From: Pseudoruminococcus massiliensis
GTDB lineage: Bacteria; Bacillota; Clostridia; Oscillospirales; Acutalibacteraceae
DNA length: 64,000 bases
Direction: 5' to 3'
Assembly: GCF_900291955.1 (NCBI RefSeq)
Contig: NZ_OLMR01000002.1
Coordinates: 310,001 to 374,000, forward strand
Both the position numbers and the translations under genes were made by a program. A model generated the notes under the pieces. That model did no database searches. It had not been told where the DNA came from and worked only from the letters and a program-made list of their open reading frames with translations. Positions 62,483 to 64,000 of this stretch are shown here, piece by piece. Position 1 is the stretch's first letter; each line of letters starts with the position of its first letter.

Positions 62483-62597
62483 ATTGTGTATCACCTGACG
62501 AGTTAGAATATTTTTCCGTACAATAAATAAGATAATCTTCAACCTTGCCTGTTGAAGTAAAGTTCAGCCACGCTGTATTTTCATCAAGCCTATCCAT
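62424..62597 (-). CDS. yqzL: YqzL-like small protein
   Basis: The 57-residue protein contains AWLNFTSTGKVEDYLIYCTEKY, shown as AWLNFTSTGKVEDYLIY plus a tail. This matches the YqzL pattern (W..F..TG..xxYL.Y) found between era and recO in many Firmicutes. An acidic/basic tail of about 27 residues extends into the recO frame. The start follows AAGGAGG. Function unknown. The assignment rests on motif and position. Confidence 0.6.
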   Translation of the reverse strand: MDRLDENTAWLNFTSTGKVEDYLIYCTEKYSNSSGDTQYEDTDKGTYSDRAERWRER

Positions 62598-62689
62598 ATA
62601 GAACGCCTCCTTCAAACAAATAATTCTCTCACTATAATTATTTGTTTAGAAAGCAAAATATATGAGTTGAAAATATTACCGCAAGAAAT

Positions 62690-62940
62690 TTTTAAGATTA
62701 AACTTCCACAAGAAGCTCAAAAGTTTCGCTCGTGACTAATTAAGGGAAGATTATTGATGCGAATTACGAAATTCCCAATGAACTACCGTTAGGGCGAACT
62801 ATGTTCGCCTTTGAAAAAAGAGATGTTAAGGGCGTTGCCCTTAAAACCCATGAGGGACTCCGTCCCTCAACCCCGCAAGCCTTTGAAAAGGCTTGTGCGA
62901 AACTTTTGAGGAACTTTGCCACAGGTCGTTACATGTCAAT
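62690..62940. repeat. palindrome-mosaic element E12 between era and yqzL
   Basis: CTCAAAAGTTTCGCTCG, the CAATGAACTACCGTTAGG region, GGCGAACTATGTTCGCC, GTTAAGGGCGTTGCCCTTAA, GGGACTCCGTCCC, AAGCCTTTGAAAAGGCTT and GCGAAACTTTTGAGG are present. The right end is 4 bp from the era stop. Confidence 0.75.
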
Positions 62941-62943
62941 ACT

Positions 62944-63867
62944 TTAGTTATCAAAATTTCTTTCGTCATAGCCGAGTGAGCGAAGTATACCCTCTCTATT
63001 ACGCCAATCCTCTTTAACCTTTACCCATATAGTAAGGTTAATTTTACAGCCAAAAAACTTTTCCATATCAGCACGGGCATAACTGCCTATCTTCTTAAGC
63101 ATAGAACCGCCCTTACCAATAATAATTCCCTTGTGGCTTGCCTTTTCGCAATAAACTGTTGCGTCTATATCTGTAATATTGCTGTCTTCACGCTCTCTCA
63201 TTCTTTCAACAACAACAGCCGAACCGTGAGGAACCTCCTTTGCAAGCAATCTGAGCATTTTTTCACGAATAATTTCAGCCGCAAGAACTCTTTCAGGCTG
63301 GTCTGTAAGGGTATCATCATCAAAGAAGTGCATACCCTCCATAGCAAGAGCCTTCAATTCATTTTTCAGGTCATCTATGCCGTCATTTGTCTGAGCAGAG
63401 CAAGGCACAACCGCCTCAAAATCATAAAGCTTAGAAAGCTTTGCAATCTGTCCTGCAAGTATAGTTTTATCTTTTAAAGTATCTGTCTTATTTATCGCAA
63501 GAACCGCCGGAATATCAAGAGCCTTAAATTTTTCAACAAGCTCCAGCTCCTCTGGCGAAACCTCTCTGCCCGCTTCTGTAACAAGCAAACAAGCATCAAC
63601 ACCTGCAACAGATTCACTTACAGAGCGTACCATAAATTTATCAAGCGAATTTCTTGGCTTATGCAAGCCTGGCGTATCAGTAAATACAAGCTGAGTTTCG
63701 TTTTCGGTAAGAACGCCCATAATTCTTGTTCTTGTAGTTTGTGGCTTAGACGAAACAATCGCCACCTTTTGTCCAAGAAGTGTATTAAGAATAGAAGATT
63801 TACCTACATTAGGTCTGCCCACTATTGCAATAAACGCTGTCTTACTCTGAACATTTTCATTTCCCAT
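62944..63867 (-). CDS. era: GTPase Era
   Basis: The 307-residue Ras-like GTPase helps mature the 30S subunit by binding the 16S 3' end. G motifs are GRPNVGKSS, DTPG and NKTD. The C-terminal KH domain carries IIIGKGGSMLKKIGSYAR. The start follows AGGAGAAAA. It normally adjoins yqzL-recO, but a repeat element separates them here. Confidence 0.97.
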   Translation of the reverse strand: MGNENVQSKTAFIAIVGRPNVGKSSILNTLLGQKVAIVSSKPQTTRTRIMGVLTENETQLVFTDTPGLHKPRNSLDKFMVRSVSESVAGVDACLLVTEAGREVSPEELELVEKFKALDIPAVLAINKTDTLKDKTILAGQIAKLSKLYDFEAVVPCSAQTNDGIDDLKNELKALAMEGMHFFDDDTLTDQPERVLAAEIIREKMLRLLAKEVPHGSAVVVERMREREDSNITDIDATVYCEKASHKGIIIGKGGSMLKKIGSYARADMEKFFGCKINLTIWVKVKEDWRNREGILRSLGYDERNFDN

Positions 63868-64000
63868 AATTTTCTCCTTTTAAATCTCACAAAAGCAGCT
63901 TATGACAGCCGTTTTTATCAATCAATGCCCTTTTTAGTTTTTCCAAATCTTCTACATATAGTTGGTAAAAATATTATATATATTAAGGCTATTATAATCG
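63868..64000 (-). promoter_or_regulatory. upstream region of era
   Basis: A minus-strand TATAAT is at 63991-63996; its -35 would lie beyond the window. No gene is visible up to the edge. A 28-codon open stretch without an ATG is not called. Confidence 0.3.

Overview
The window is a piece of chromosome from an AT-rich, endospore-lineage Firmicute, most likely a gut clostridium of the Ruminococcus/Oscillospiraceae type. The signs are Firmicute housekeeping genes (RNase Y, MutS2, RqcH, PcrA, a YqzL-like gene beside recO, Era), sporulation genes (spoIIP, ytaF), pyruvate:ferredoxin oxidoreductase, lipoproteins with Ser/Lys/Glu-rich linkers, several TTG starts, and very regular sigma-A promoters (17-bp spacers). 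There is no prophage, CRISPR array, transposase or rRNA operon. No part of the assignment rests on a database search.

Layout. 1-1.3 kb: start of a lipoprotein gene with a structured leader, and ytaF. 1.5-3.5 kb: rny behind a long leader. 3.5-5.4 kb: a TetR regulator and a secreted or membrane-bound Ntn-hydrolase sharing one palindromic operator. 5.5-9 kb: an operon for a VTC-type polyphosphate polymerase domain protein, a DUF4956 membrane protein and a beta-helix surface lipoprotein. 9.4-16.7 kb: a heterodimeric ABC exporter and a Ca2+-type P-ATPase. 16.8-22 kb: a fructose-type PTS set (EIIABC, HPr, EI) plus an AlkD-like protein. 22-25 kb: a glycosyltransferase, a ferritin-like protein and a Cys-rich protein. 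24.8-29.4 kb: rqcH, DUF4340, gtrA, rlmA. 29.7-31.7 kb: DUF1858, trmK, a MazG-like gene, nif3. 31.8-36.2 kb: a MATE transporter, a zinc-ribbon membrane protein and citrate synthase. 36.8-42 kb: a DHHW lipoprotein, a zinc-ribbon protein with 17 Gln/Pro-rich repeats, and a GntR/ABC operon. 43-51.9 kb: pcrA, a zinc-dependent phospholipase-C-like gene, spoIIP, a DUF815 ATPase and an unusual solute-binding/peptidoglycan-binding fusion lipoprotein. 52-52.3 kb: tRNA-Trp, -Asp and -Thr, followed by a decayed antitoxin-like remnant. 53.5-57 kb: nifJ. 57-59 kb: a nucleotidyltransferase and a protein with an 18-residue helical repeat. 59.3-63.9 kb: mutS2, recO, yqzL-like and era.

The most striking non-gene feature is a family of intergenic repeats. 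About a dozen gaps carry mosaics of short perfect palindromes. The fuller copies are bounded by inverted ends with a TTAGCTAA-like tip, and they resemble MITEs. One gap holds two identical tandem 422-bp units plus a partial third. Copies sit between genes that usually adjoin (HPr/EI, and era/yqzL). Other points for follow-up are the VTC-DUF4956-beta-helix operon, the binding-protein/peptidoglycan-binding fusion, a possible switching RNA leader at the left edge, the 39-bp coding minisatellite and the 18-residue-repeat protein.

Starts were re-chosen from Shine-Dalgarno spacing wherever the longest reading frame looked too long. Functions are family-level inferences from motifs read by eye.
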